Shown here one piece after another: positions 15,113 to 23,644 of a DNA stretch of 64,000 bases. Each line of letters starts with the position of its first letter. Positions within the stretch are counted from its first letter, which is position 1. The notes under the pieces are model-generated. The model searched no databases. It saw only the letters and a list, made by a program, of their open reading frames with translations, and had not been told where the DNA came from. The stretch is from RGDT01 sp964630925 (GTDB taxonomy: Bacteria; Planctomycetota; Planctomycetia; Gemmatales; Gemmataceae): positions 1-64,000 of the forward strand of contig CAZVZK010000037.1 of assembly GCA_964630925.1 (NCBI GenBank), in the 5' to 3' direction. Both the position numbers and the translations under genes were made by a program.

Positions 15113-17983
15113 CTAGGGTTTCAGGCGGCCCTCGAGCCGGAGCCTCAGCTCCGCCGCGACCGGCTGCGAGATGACGCGGGCGAGCTCTGGATCTTTGAGG
15201 AGGTACTTGATCTGATCCCCATCCCGGAACAGCGGCCTGGCCCGTTCGATCGTTTCCAACGTGTCCAGGCTCGCGCGGAGGTGCTCGCCGGCGAGCCTCT
15301 CCCTCTCGGGGGCGGTGGCCCGCTCGTCCTTCCGGGCGGCTTCGGCGCACAGGGCGTGGACGAGCGCGAGGCTGTAGAGCACCATGTCATCCACCTCGTG
15401 CCGGCCCCTGGCGTCCTTGACCCCGCTCCGCCCTCGGACGTCCTTCACGTCATCCGCCGCCTCGCGGTGTTCCCCGAGTTTGGCCCGTGCGATCCCACGT
15501 TCGACACGCAGCTCGAGGCGCCTCGTCGGGTGCTCGGTCAGGCCGAGCGCCTTGTCGAGATCCTGCCGCGCCTCGGCGTACCTCTTCAGCATGATCAGTG
15601 CGGAGCCCCTCCCCCAGTAGGCGCTGCCGAGGACCTGCCGCGCCTCGGCGTGGGCCTTGTCGCGCTCCAGGACGTCGGCCAGGTGCTTGATCGCCAGCTT
15701 GAAGTGGGGCAGCGCCTCGGCACGCTTCTCGGCCTCCGATTCGGCATCCCGGATCGAGCTGCCCAGGTTCATCGCCGCACGGCCGAGGCTGACGGCGTAC
15801 CCGACGTTCCTCGGGTACTCGTCGGCGAGCCCCCTGTACGCGAGCAACGCCCCTTCGGTGAGCTCACGCGCCTTCGCGCGCCTGGCGCGGTCCGCGCCGG
15901 CGGCCCTCTGGTAGAGCGCCCCGTGGTTCAGCCGCGCCTGGGCGAGGTCGGCCCGCCGGGCCGGGGAGCCGCTCTGGGCCTTCGCCAACGCCTCCCTCAG
16001 CCTCCTCGACTCGCTGAACGCCTCGTCCGCCTTGTCGAATGCCCCCCCGGCCTTGGCCGGGTCGCGCCGGCCCGCATCGAACCGCTGGTAATGGAGGGCC
16101 CCGAGGTTGTTGTAGCTCAAGGCGAGCAGGGCGAGGTGATCCGGCTCGTCGGGGTGCCCTCCGGGCAAGCGCTTGCCGTGACGGGCCGACACGTCGTACG
16201 CCTGTTTCGCCTCCTCGAGCCGCCCCGCTTGCAGGTGCCGGTTCCCCGAGGTATTCCAGCAGGCGGCCAGCGCGTACCGGTAGGCCGGCACCCCGGGGGC
16301 GTCCTCGACGAGCGATCCCAGGCCCGCCAGCGCGCGGCCCAGGTGCTCCCCGGCCTCGGGGCGCCCGGCGGCCTCATGCAGGAGCGCAAGGCCGTGGTCG
16401 GCCGAGGCCCGGATGAAGAGGGCCTCGGTGCCCCCCATGCCGGCCACGAGCCCCTGGGCCGCCTCGTAGTCGGCCCGCGCCGATCCCGCCTGGCCGAGCA
16501 GGCGGTGGACGACCCCCCGGCGGTTCCGGACCTTGGCGGCCTCCAGCCTGGCGGCGGGCTCGCCCGGGTTCGCCTCCTCCAGCTCGCCCAGCAGGCGCAG
16601 CATCTCCCCCAGCACCTTGAACCGGTCGTCCTCCGCCTGCGGCGTGCGGGCCAGCTGCTTGCTCTCGTACGGGCGGAGCGTCCGGTCGATCGCCTCCATG
16701 GCCCGGGTGAAGTTCACCGCCGCCCGCCTCTCCTCCCTGTGCTTGGCGCCGTACAGCCACCAGAGATAGGGGGCGGCGAGAGCCATCCCCAGCACCGACA
16801 CGGCCGAGATGATGGCCGCGGCCGCCCTCCAAGGATTCGCCCTGCACCAGTCGGTGAGGGCTTCGATGGCCGTGGGGGGCCGGGATTCCAGCCCCTTGCC
16901 GTCCAGGAACAGCCTCAAGTCCCGCGCCAGGCCGACGGCCGTGTCGTAACGCCTTCCGGGGAGTCTTTGAAGGCATTTCCGGCAGATGAAGGCCAGCGTC
17001 TCGGGGACGTCGGGGGCCTTGCCGCGTGGGCATTCGCCGGCCCGTTCCGGCCGTTGGCCGGTGAGCAGCAAGAACAGGATCACCCCGAGGCTGTAGACGT
17101 CGGAGGCGGGGGTGGCCCGCGGGTACGGGGGGTCCACGGTCTCGGGGGCCGCGTACTGCCGTGTCCCGATGAAGGCGCCATCCGTCAACGGGGGCTCGTC
17201 GCCCGCGGCGGCGAGCCCGAGGTCGCTCAGCTTGTAGAGGCCGCCCTTCGTCTTCAGGACGTTGCCGGGCTTCAGATCCCTGTGGATCAGCCCCTGCTGG
17301 TGGGCGTGCCCGACGGCCTCCGCCACCTGCCAGGTGGCCTCGGCGGCCCGCCGCGTGTCCCACGCCGCACCGGGCGACTCCCTGACCTCATCCTGGAGGC
17401 TGCCGCCGTCCACGTATTCGAGGACGAGGATGTGGTCCTGATTGTGCTCGATGAGGTCGCGGAACTTCACGATCCGGGGGTGATCGAGCGACATCAGGTA
17501 TTTCGCCTCCCGCTGGAAGCGCGGCGACCGGCCGAGCGGCACCTTCAGCGCGACCGCCCTGTTCAGCCCCTGCCGGCCCTCCGCGCCGCCCCGGTCGGGG
17601 ACGGCCTGCACGGCCTTGTAGACGACCCCGTAGGTGCCCCTGCCGATCTCCTCCTCGATCTTGTAGGGCCCCACCAGGGTGCCCCGCGTGAAAACGACGG
17701 GGCCTGCCCCGCCGGCGTGTTGGGGTGCCGGGCCGCCGACGAAGGGCTCCGTTCGGCCGGCCTGAGGCCGGCCTGCCCCGGCCGCCAGCCTCGCGGCCCC
17801 CTTGAAATCCGCGAGGTACTCCTCCAACTGCCGCCTGTGGGGCGCCCAGCCAGGGCTCCGTTTCAGCAGCTCGTCGATCAGGCCCGGCTCGCCACGGCCC
17901 AGCTCGTCGATCAGCCGCTCGAAAGCGGTCACGACCACGCTCGGCAGGCCGTCGGGAGGGTCAACCGGGTCGCCCGCGGTCAT
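15113..17983 (-). CDS. Membrane Ser/Thr protein kinase with TPR tail
   Basis: The start is ATG 17983, preceded by AAGGAGG and overlapping the sigma-factor stop (ATGA). The 956-residue protein has an N-terminal helical segment, then a Hanks-type kinase domain: the Gly loop EIGRGTYGVVYKA (about 110), ALKVPL, HRDLKPGNVL (about 232), DLG in place of DFG, and YAAPETV (about 280). One membrane span (AAAIISAVSVLGMALAAPYL, about 390) follows. The remaining 550 residues are TPR-like helical repeats on the far side of the membrane. This ECF sigma/kinase pairing is common in planctomycetes. The kinase probably modulates the sigma factor or its targets in response to a signal bound by the TPR region. Confidence 0.88.
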   Translation of the reverse strand: MTAGDPVDPPDGLPSVVVTAFERLIDELGRGEPGLIDELLKRSPGWAPHRRQLEEYLADFKGAARLAAGAGRPQAGRTEPFVGGPAPQHAGGAGPVVFTRGTLVGPYKIEEEIGRGTYGVVYKAVQAVPDRGGAEGRQGLNRAVALKVPLGRSPRFQREAKYLMSLDHPRIVKFRDLIEHNQDHILVLEYVDGGSLQDEVRESPGAAWDTRRAAEATWQVAEAVGHAHQQGLIHRDLKPGNVLKTKGGLYKLSDLGLAAAGDEPPLTDGAFIGTRQYAAPETVDPPYPRATPASDVYSLGVILFLLLTGQRPERAGECPRGKAPDVPETLAFICRKCLQRLPGRRYDTAVGLARDLRLFLDGKGLESRPPTAIEALTDWCRANPWRAAAAIISAVSVLGMALAAPYLWWLYGAKHREERRAAVNFTRAMEAIDRTLRPYESKQLARTPQAEDDRFKVLGEMLRLLGELEEANPGEPAARLEAAKVRNRRGVVHRLLGQAGSARADYEAAQGLVAGMGGTEALFIRASADHGLALLHEAAGRPEAGEHLGRALAGLGSLVEDAPGVPAYRYALAACWNTSGNRHLQAGRLEEAKQAYDVSARHGKRLPGGHPDEPDHLALLALSYNNLGALHYQRFDAGRRDPAKAGGAFDKADEAFSESRRLREALAKAQSGSPARRADLAQARLNHGALYQRAAGADRARRAKARELTEGALLAYRGLADEYPRNVGYAVSLGRAAMNLGSSIRDAESEAEKRAEALPHFKLAIKHLADVLERDKAHAEARQVLGSAYWGRGSALIMLKRYAEARQDLDKALGLTEHPTRRLELRVERGIARAKLGEHREAADDVKDVRGRSGVKDARGRHEVDDMVLYSLALVHALCAEAARKDERATAPERERLAGEHLRASLDTLETIERARPLFRDGDQIKYLLKDPELARVISQPVAAELRLRLEGRLKP

Positions 17984-18594
17984 CGCGATCCTCCTTCCGG
18001 GGCCGCCAGCGCCTCCCGCAACAGGGCGAGCCCGCGCTTCAGCCATCCGCCGACGGCGTCTTCCGAAGTGCCCAATTGGCCCGCGACGTCCTTGATCGGC
18101 CGTGCCTCGGCGTGGCGCAGCCAGACCGCCTCCTGGTAATGGATCGGGAGGGATCCGAACGCCGCCATCAGCCGGGCCTCCTCCTCCGCCCTCACCGCCT
18201 CCCCTGAAGGGGTGGAGTGGATGGCCCCCCACAGCGCGTCCCGGCTCGATCCCGAGCCGTGCACGGAGTGAGGCGCCTCTCTCCGGGGCGACCTCTTCGC
18301 CGCGTGGAGGTGTTCGCACGACTTGCGGGCCTGGTTGCCGATGATCCCCAGCATCCACTTCTCGAATGTGTCGGGCGCCGCCCCCCGGAACGATCCGATC
18401 CCCTGCCAGGCCCCGAGCAGCGCCTCCTGGAGGAGGTCTTCCGCGTCGATCCGGCTCCGGGCGATCCTGGCGAGGTGCCTCCGCGTCACCGCGATGAGGA
18501 CGGGCAGGTGCGCCTCGACGACCGCGTCGAAGGCCTTCCGGTCACCCCCCCTCGCCCGCGCCAGGTCCCGCACCCACCTGCTCGATTGTTCCAT
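17980..18594 (-). CDS. ECF RNA polymerase sigma factor
   Basis: ATG at 18594 follows GGGGGAAA; an earlier ATG at 18612 overlaps that site. The 204 residues contain region 2 (FDAVVEAHLPVLIAVTRRHL, IDAEDLLQEALLGAW, FEKWMLGIIGNQARKSCEHL) and region 4 (LPIHYQEAVWLRHAEARPIK, DVAGQLGTSEDAVGGWLKRG). The linker between them is long and Ser/Arg-rich. The stop overlaps the kinase start by 4 bases, so the two are translated together, and the sigma factor is probably under control of that kinase. Confidence 0.88.
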   Translation of the reverse strand: MEQSSRWVRDLARARGGDRKAFDAVVEAHLPVLIAVTRRHLARIARSRIDAEDLLQEALLGAWQGIGSFRGAAPDTFEKWMLGIIGNQARKSCEHLHAAKRSPRREAPHSVHGSGSSRDALWGAIHSTPSGEAVRAEEEARLMAAFGSLPIHYQEAVWLRHAEARPIKDVAGQLGTSEDAVGGWLKRGLALLREALAAPEGGSR

Positions 18595-18898
18595 GGCTTT
18601 CCCCCTGCGCATCCCGGCCGTTTTCGGCTCGCTCGCCGAGGCCGGGTCGAACGATCAGCCCGTGAAGCAGCCGAACGGCTTGTACGCTTCTCCGGGTACC
18701 GCGGGCGCGGCGAGCTGTATTCCCGTGAAACACGCGAGGCCGCGTTGCCCGATGGTCACGGCTCGGCAGGTCTGCACAGGATTCGCCTCCGCGGGGGGGC
18801 CCGTCCAGGCGGACACGTGTCCGCCTTCCTCAGACTTGTGGCCCGTATCGCCGGGATCGGCGAAACCCGGCGATCTGGCCGCCACATCGTCGTCTTAC
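18595..18898. other. Intergenic region upstream of sigma factor
   Basis: About 300 bases between the sigma-factor start and the terminator at 18899. I see no gene or clear promoter consensus. The sigma/kinase promoter should lie here. Confidence 0.4.
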
Positions 18899-18932
18899 TG
18901 AAAAGGCCCCCTCCGTGGTGCGGAGGGGGGCC
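18899..18932 (-). terminator. Terminator of the 18.9-20.2 kb unit
   Basis: GGCCCCCTCCG (18905-18915) pairs with CGGAGGGGGGCC (18921-18932) around a 5-base loop, with one unpaired G. The plus-strand AAAA at 18901-18904 becomes a U-run after the stem on the minus strand. It follows the stop of the gene at 18965. Confidence 0.65.
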
Positions 18933-18964
18933 CGGGCCGTGGCCCGGGCGGGCCACTTCACGTG

Positions 18965-19381
18965 TCAGAAGGGGAGGCTGCTGTCCTCGGTCCTGCGGTC
19001 GAGCGCGAAGGCGTGGGCCTTCTGCAGCAGGAACATCAGCACGGGCAGGTCGTGGACCCGCCACGCGCCGCCGCCGGACCAGCCCTGGTCCGTCCTGTAG
19101 CGGCGCTGCACGGTGACGCTCAGTTGCTCGTAGGCCTCGCCGGTCTGCGTGTTGGTCATCTGGTTGCACCAGAGGGCCAGCGAGATGCTGGTCGTGCGGT
19201 CGGAGCTGATGCGGTAGCTCACGAGCGGCTTCTGCTTCTCGGGTTCCGCGGCGGGCGGCGGGGCCTCCTGCCGCGGCTCGGGCTGCGGCTCGGTGGGGCC
19301 CTCGGCGGGCAGGGCCATCGGGAGCTCGGCCACGGCCACGGCGCCGTCGGCCTCCAGGTCGGTCTTCCTCTTGCGGGCCAT
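18965..19381 (-). CDS. Hypothetical 138-aa protein
   Basis: ATG at 19381 with GGAGAG upstream is preferred to the ATG at 19393. A disordered, Pro/Glu-rich N-terminal half (ALPAEGPTEPQPEPRQEAPP) leads to a folded C-terminal half (KPLVSYRISSDRTTSISLAL ... RRYRTDQGWSGGGAWRVHDL). The C-terminal half looks like a small beta-rich single-domain protein. It lies 67 bases after the DUF932 gene and is followed by a terminator. It is likely a phage or plasmid accessory protein, but no family is certain. Confidence 0.55.
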   Translation of the reverse strand: MARKRKTDLEADGAVAVAELPMALPAEGPTEPQPEPRQEAPPPAAEPEKQKPLVSYRISSDRTTSISLALWCNQMTNTQTGEAYEQLSVTVQRRYRTDQGWSGGGAWRVHDLPVLMFLLQKAHAFALDRRTEDSSLPF

Positions 19382-19448
19382 CGGTCTCTCCAAGGGAAAA
19401 GGTGGCGGGGCGTCCGTGCCCCTGGTGAAGCCTCCGTGCGGGCTGGGA

Positions 19449-20216
19449 TCACTCGATGAGGGCGATGCCCTCGGCGGGCTTGATGCCGGCGGCCTCCGAG
19501 AGGAGGTCCGACAGGCGGATCGTCAGGCGGGCCCACCTCTGCGGGTCGCCCGCCATGCGGCCGCCCAGGACGCCGGTGAAGGCGTTGCTGAGGGACCACA
19601 GCGTGCGCTCGCGGAACTCGTCGTGCCGCGGCTCACGCCAGCCCTTGATGACCTCGGGCAGGAGCCGGTGGCTGACGATGCCGCGCTCGTAGGCGCGGAG
19701 CATCAGCGACTCGGCCGTCATGTCGGGGACGCCCGTGGCCCGGAAGCGGGCGATCCGCTCCGCCTCGGCGGCGCTGAACTGCGTGAGGCCCTTGACGGCC
19801 TTCGCCAGCGCCTCGATGAAGCGCCGGCCGCCGAAGCGGGTGTGCTTGCGGGCGATGGTGACCTCGCTGCTGAAGCTCAGGTTGTCGCAGACGAAGACCC
19901 TGGACCCGGCGGTGAAGCCGATGGGCAGGCTCTTGTCCGTGCTGTTGCGCACGCCGACGGCCAGGGTGACCCCGGCGGCCAGGACGCTGGCCAGGTCGAG
20001 GACCGCGAACATGCGGTTGTCGCCGCGGCTGAGGGCGTGGCTGGCCCGCTCGACGCGGAACCCGGCCTCGCCCAGCGCGTCCTTGACCTTGTTCAGGACG
20101 TGCCCGTGCGACAGGGGGAACCAGGTGGCGGTGGCCTCGGGGGCCTTGACCCCCAACAGCTCCTCCAGCGGCACGACGCGCGCGCCCCTGTGCAGGATGA
20201 GGCTGGACTGGGACAT
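19449..20216 (-). CDS. DUF932 phage/plasmid-like protein
   Basis: The ATG at 20216 has GGAAGGAG upstream. The 255 residues match the DUF932 (phage/plasmid-like TIGR03299) pattern: an N-terminal strand-rich segment, SHALSRGDNRMFAVLDLA, AVGVRNSTDKSLPIGFTAGS, RVFVCDNLSFSSEV, and a helical C terminus ending in AFTGVLGGRMAGDPQRWARL. Members are common on plasmids, phages and integrative elements, and their biochemical function is unknown. It is the first gene of a short leftward unit cut off from the VirD4-like gene by an IS110 element. Confidence 0.72.
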   Translation of the reverse strand: MSQSSLILHRGARVVPLEELLGVKAPEATATWFPLSHGHVLNKVKDALGEAGFRVERASHALSRGDNRMFAVLDLASVLAAGVTLAVGVRNSTDKSLPIGFTAGSRVFVCDNLSFSSEVTIARKHTRFGGRRFIEALAKAVKGLTQFSAAEAERIARFRATGVPDMTAESLMLRAYERGIVSHRLLPEVIKGWREPRHDEFRERTLWSLSNAFTGVLGGRMAGDPQRWARLTIRLSDLLSEAAGIKPAEGIALIE

Positions 20217-20528
20217 TCGATCTCCTTCCGACGTTGCCCGTTAAAGGGAGAGGTCAAGGGACAAACACTGGAAGGCGACAGCGAATGCTGTCGCCGCGTG
20301 TGTCCGTGTGACCGGGTTCCCTTCTCCGGGCGATGTGAAGAAACGGAATGCAAGCTCCACAGTGGAACCTGCTGCATGCACCATGCGGGAGGGGGATGTC
20401 GGCGCGCAAGCGTGCCGCATCCAGGTGGCACCCATCTGTGGGCCACCACGCAGCGGACATGACATGCCGATGGCGCTCCGCTCACGCGGGCGTTGCGAGG
20501 CGAGGGCCCGTGACGCGTCAGCGGCGGC
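20217..20528. other. Gap between DUF932 gene and IS110 transposase
   Basis: 312 bases without a supported gene. It holds the DUF932 ribosome-binding site, a short palindrome (GGCGACAGCGAATGCTGTCGCC near 20275-20296) and probably the left end of the IS110 element, which I cannot delimit. Confidence 0.4.
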
Positions 20529-21527
20529 TCACGCGGAGAGGACGCAGCAATCCCAGCTGAACGGCCTCTCTCTCCGGAGGACGGCGAACACGATGCGCAG
20601 CAGCTTGCGGGCGATGATGACGAGGGCCTCGCGGTAACTCCGCCCCTGCGCCCGCAGCCGCTCGTAGTAGGCGTGGAACTGCTGCTCATTCTGCACCACG
20701 CCCCAGGCGGCCATGTACAGGCGCTTGCGGAGGTAGGGGTTGCCGCGCTTGCTGAGCCTCCCTTTCCCTCGCCACGTCCCGCTCTGGCGTTCCGACACGT
20801 CGTAGCCGACGAAGGCGACCCACTGCTTGGCGCAGACACACGACGGGCTCAGCATCTGGCAGAGGATGCTCGCGGTGAGCGGGGAGATCCCTGGGACGGA
20901 AGCGGCGAGTGCAGCGGACTTCCGCTTGGCCTCGTCTTGGCCGACATCCGTCTCGATCTCCCGCTCCAGCACTTCTTTCTGCCGTTCCAGGGCTTTGATC
21001 ACCTCACCGACCCCATCCTCGGCGGCGCTGGCCGCGACACCCACGCTCCTCTGGAAAGCGCGGTACATCTTCAGGGTGAGGCGCAGCGACTGGAGCTTGT
21101 GTTCGAGGGAGGAGAGCAGGCCGATCTTCTGGCGGAGGGCGACGTCAGCGGCGGAGAGCAGGAAACGTGACGGGAGCTTCTGGTCGGTCACGCCCATCTG
21201 CGCGAGGGCCGATGCGTCGGCCTTGTCGGTCTTCTTGTTCCTGACGGACGACCGCATGTATCGCTTCGCGTGGACGGGGTTGACGACCCGGACGTCGTAG
21301 CCGCGCTCGGAGAGCAAGAGCGCGGGGAGGATGTGGTAGCGCCCCGTGGACTCCATGATGAGCGGGCAGCGGCACCCGCCCAACTTGCGGTGGAGGGCCG
21401 TGACGCCGTTCTTGCTGTTGGGGACCGTGAAGTGCCGCTCCTCGGTGGGCAAGCGGATGACGCCGACGAGGGCGTCCTTCGAGACGTCGATCCCCACGCT
21501 GAGCGGGGAGGGCCTGGGCTTCGGCAT
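20529..21527 (-). CDS. IS110-family transposase
   Basis: A 332-residue, apparently intact DEDD transposase. The N-terminal RuvC-like catalytic domain shows GIDVSKD, the Glu of MESTGRYHILP, and NKKTDKADASALAQ with the paired Asp residues. The C-terminal Transposase_20 part has SVPGISPLTASILC, FVGYDVSERQSG and GRLSKRGNPYLRKRLYMAAW with the family Ser. IS110 elements lack long terminal repeats and use a non-coding bridge RNA from a flanking region, which I cannot identify with confidence. It separates two parts of a transfer-type module. Confidence 0.92.
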   Translation of the reverse strand: MPKPRPSPLSVGIDVSKDALVGVIRLPTEERHFTVPNSKNGVTALHRKLGGCRCPLIMESTGRYHILPALLLSERGYDVRVVNPVHAKRYMRSSVRNKKTDKADASALAQMGVTDQKLPSRFLLSAADVALRQKIGLLSSLEHKLQSLRLTLKMYRAFQRSVGVAASAAEDGVGEVIKALERQKEVLEREIETDVGQDEAKRKSAALAASVPGISPLTASILCQMLSPSCVCAKQWVAFVGYDVSERQSGTWRGKGRLSKRGNPYLRKRLYMAAWGVVQNEQQFHAYYERLRAQGRSYREALVIIARKLLRIVFAVLRRERPFSWDCCVLSA

Positions 21528-21838
21528 ACGGAGAGGGGTAGGAGGTAGAAGTGTGCTTTGCCGGCCGTCTCATATGGGTTACAGTGGCTTCACGCCGTAC
21601 CCGTTGATGGTGGCTTCACAAAGCGGTGGAAGGAGGAGAGACGGTTGCAACGTAAGTGGCTCGGGGCCATTGGTGTGAAAGTCTCTCCTCCCCCTTCCAC
21701 GCTACGCCCGATGACGGAATATCAAAGAACCCCCTCTGTATATGTATATGGTGTGAAGGGGCGATGCCCTGGCGGGTGTGCCAGGACGCGCCGCAGCCTA
21801 TGACCCCCCTCCGAGGGGCGCAAGGCGGGAGGCCGCCA
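21528..21838. other. Gap 5' of IS110 transposase, candidate bridge-RNA region
   Basis: 311 bases without a gene, immediately upstream of the IS110 transposase start, where IS110-group elements carry their non-coding RNA. It contains the large hairpin listed at 21626-21700. The exact IS boundaries cannot be set from this copy alone. Confidence 0.4.
21626..21700. repeat. Long imperfect hairpin upstream of IS110
   Basis: GTGGAAGGAGGAGAGAC (21626-21642) pairs with GTCTCTCCTCCCCCTTCCAC (21681-21700), apart from a 3-base bulge, around a 38-base loop. Its place just 5' of an IS110 transposase gene fits a structured RNA or an IS end. No U-run follows, so it is not a normal terminator. Confidence 0.5.
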
Positions 21839-23425
21839 TCAGGACGCCTTCCCAGGCGCGGCCCCCGGCCCGGCCCCCCGCGCCCGCAGGCGTGCCGCCG
21901 CGTCCGGCAGCGTGGGCGGTGTTGCCGGGGCCTCCTCGGGCTCGGGGCAGGGCAGGTAGAGGCCCTGCCCGCGGACGCGGCCGATCGCGGCCCGCGCGTA
22001 AGCCTCGAACAGCCCCGGGGGCACGGGGGCAGGCAGCAGGCGGACGCGCTCGAAGGAGACCCCCGAGCGGGAGCGCACGAGGCGCTCGCCGACGCGCAGC
22101 GTGGCCAGCCGCGTGCGGAGCTCCTGCTCGTGCAGGTGCGGCGTCTTGTACACCGCCTCGGCCACCTCGCGGTAGCGGGGCCGGTAGGAGGTCGCGGTCC
22201 GCACGTCGTGGCGCAGCACGTTCGCGGCGTGGTCGAACGACCTGCCGTGGCTGACCACGTGCGCCGGCTCCGCGCCCGCCGGCATCACGCGCGTGCGCGT
22301 GTGGTGGACGGCGAGGGAGTCGAACGTGGCGTTGGCGAGGGCCCTCGCCCCCAGGTCCTGGTCGGCCGGCGACAGAGACTGGTGGAACGCCTGCCACGGC
22401 ACGTGCGACATCAGGGCCTCGAAGGCGCGGACGTCGCCGAAGTCGAGGGCGGATTGGGTGACGAGGTGGATCGCCAGCCCGGCCTTGCGCAGCTCCTGCA
22501 GCGCCGACAGCACGAACGGCGTCACCAGCCCCAACGCCCCCGCCTCCTCCAGCACCAGCACCACGGGCAGCGGAGACTGCGCCTGGGCGAAGTGCAGCCG
22601 GACGGAGTGGATGACGCGCATGCCCGCGAGCAGGAAGAGCGCCCGCTTGATCTCCCGCGAGCGGACCCCTCCCCCGTCGAAGGCGATCAGCCTCCTCTCG
22701 CGCATCGCCCGAAGCCAGTCGAACGGCCCCGGACGCGCCCGCAGGCGGACCACCTCCGAGGTGCACACCAGCTCCACGAGCCTTCTGCTCGCGCCGGTCA
22801 GCGTCTCGTACTGCACCTCGTTGCGGCGCCGCAGCCTCTCGAGGCCCCGGAACTTTTCCGCCGCCTCGGGCCGCGCCGCGCCGGCGAGCAGCCGCCCGTA
22901 GCCAGGCGACCCGACCCGGAAGGCGTCGAGCAGGGAGGTCAGCGGCTCCTCCGCGGGCTGCGCCAGGCACAGGTCGATGGCGGCGTCCAGCCACTCCTTC
23001 GTCCACGGCCGGTCGTTGAGGGTCGCCTGGCCCCTCTGCGCGAGGAAGCACTGCACGACTTCCTCCCTGGTCTCGGCGTCCTCGATGCGGCGGCGCGAGG
23101 GGTCGGATGCCGCCGAGCGCGGCAGCATCGCCCAAGCCAGCACGCGGCCGGCCGCGTCGAGCGGCTCGTACACCATGCGGCCCTCGTGCCCCAGCGCCGA
23201 CCAGTGCCCGGCGGCACGCAGCGCCAGGGGGCCGTGGCCGTCGAGCAGCACCACGGCGCAGTCGCCCCGCTCCGCCAGCCGCACCAGGTCGAGTAGCTCC
23301 GCCTCGCTCTTGCCGCTCCCCGTCGAGCCGACGATCAGCCGCGACGGCTCGGGGACGCCCCTGTCGCGGCGGGCGGCGCGGCGGAGGCGCGCGAGGGCGA
23401 GCCGGTGGCGGAGCCGGCGGGGCAC
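21839..23425 (-). CDS. VirD4/TraG-like transfer ATPase
   Basis: The GTG at 23425 is taken as start because a TACCAT -10 box ends six bases upstream, implying a leaderless message. The frame to 23593 is low-complexity. The 528 residues contain Walker A (LIVGSTGSGKSEAEL, about 32-46), the following strand AVVLLDGHGPLAL, and Walker B (PLPVVLVLEEAGALG, about 286). Next comes GLAIHLVTQSALDFG, typical of the DNA-pumping ATPases of conjugation (VirD4/TraG/FtsK-HerA group). No N-terminal membrane spans are present. It sits downstream of a replication-relaxation protein, the same pair seen at 11-13 kb. Confidence 0.75.
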   Translation of the reverse strand: MPRRLRHRLALARLRRAARRDRGVPEPSRLIVGSTGSGKSEAELLDLVRLAERGDCAVVLLDGHGPLALRAAGHWSALGHEGRMVYEPLDAAGRVLAWAMLPRSAASDPSRRRIEDAETREEVVQCFLAQRGQATLNDRPWTKEWLDAAIDLCLAQPAEEPLTSLLDAFRVGSPGYGRLLAGAARPEAAEKFRGLERLRRRNEVQYETLTGASRRLVELVCTSEVVRLRARPGPFDWLRAMRERRLIAFDGGGVRSREIKRALFLLAGMRVIHSVRLHFAQAQSPLPVVLVLEEAGALGLVTPFVLSALQELRKAGLAIHLVTQSALDFGDVRAFEALMSHVPWQAFHQSLSPADQDLGARALANATFDSLAVHHTRTRVMPAGAEPAHVVSHGRSFDHAANVLRHDVRTATSYRPRYREVAEAVYKTPHLHEQELRTRLATLRVGERLVRSRSGVSFERVRLLPAPVPPGLFEAYARAAIGRVRGQGLYLPCPEPEEAPATPPTLPDAAARLRARGAGPGAAPGKAS

Positions 23426-23431
23426 GGGGCG

Positions 23432-23437
23432 ATGGTA
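23432..23437 (-). promoter_or_regulatory. -10 box TACCAT, leaderless arrangement
   Basis: Minus-strand TACCAT with exactly six bases to the GTG at 23425 and no Shine-Dalgarno between them, so transcription would start at or next to the start codon. Confidence 0.5.
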
Positions 23438-23644
23438 GGCCCGGGGCCCCCGGAGGCAACCACCGCGCCCGCCCGGTGGCGGGGCCGGCGGCCGGGGGCG
23501 GGCGGAGTCGATGGCTCCGACGCCCGCGTTTGCCGTAGTGGCCGGGATGGGCACCCGACACGTATCAGCCGCGTGCCCGGATGCGGGTGGCACAAAAGCC
23601 CCCGGTTGCAGACCCCCTTCCTGCCCGGCTTTTATCCCACCCCT

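Noticed and set aside
14948..18139. A 1063-codon plus-strand frame across the kinase gene
   Set aside because: It is the antisense shadow of the kinase, a result of high GC codon bias. The minus strand carries all kinase and TPR motifs.
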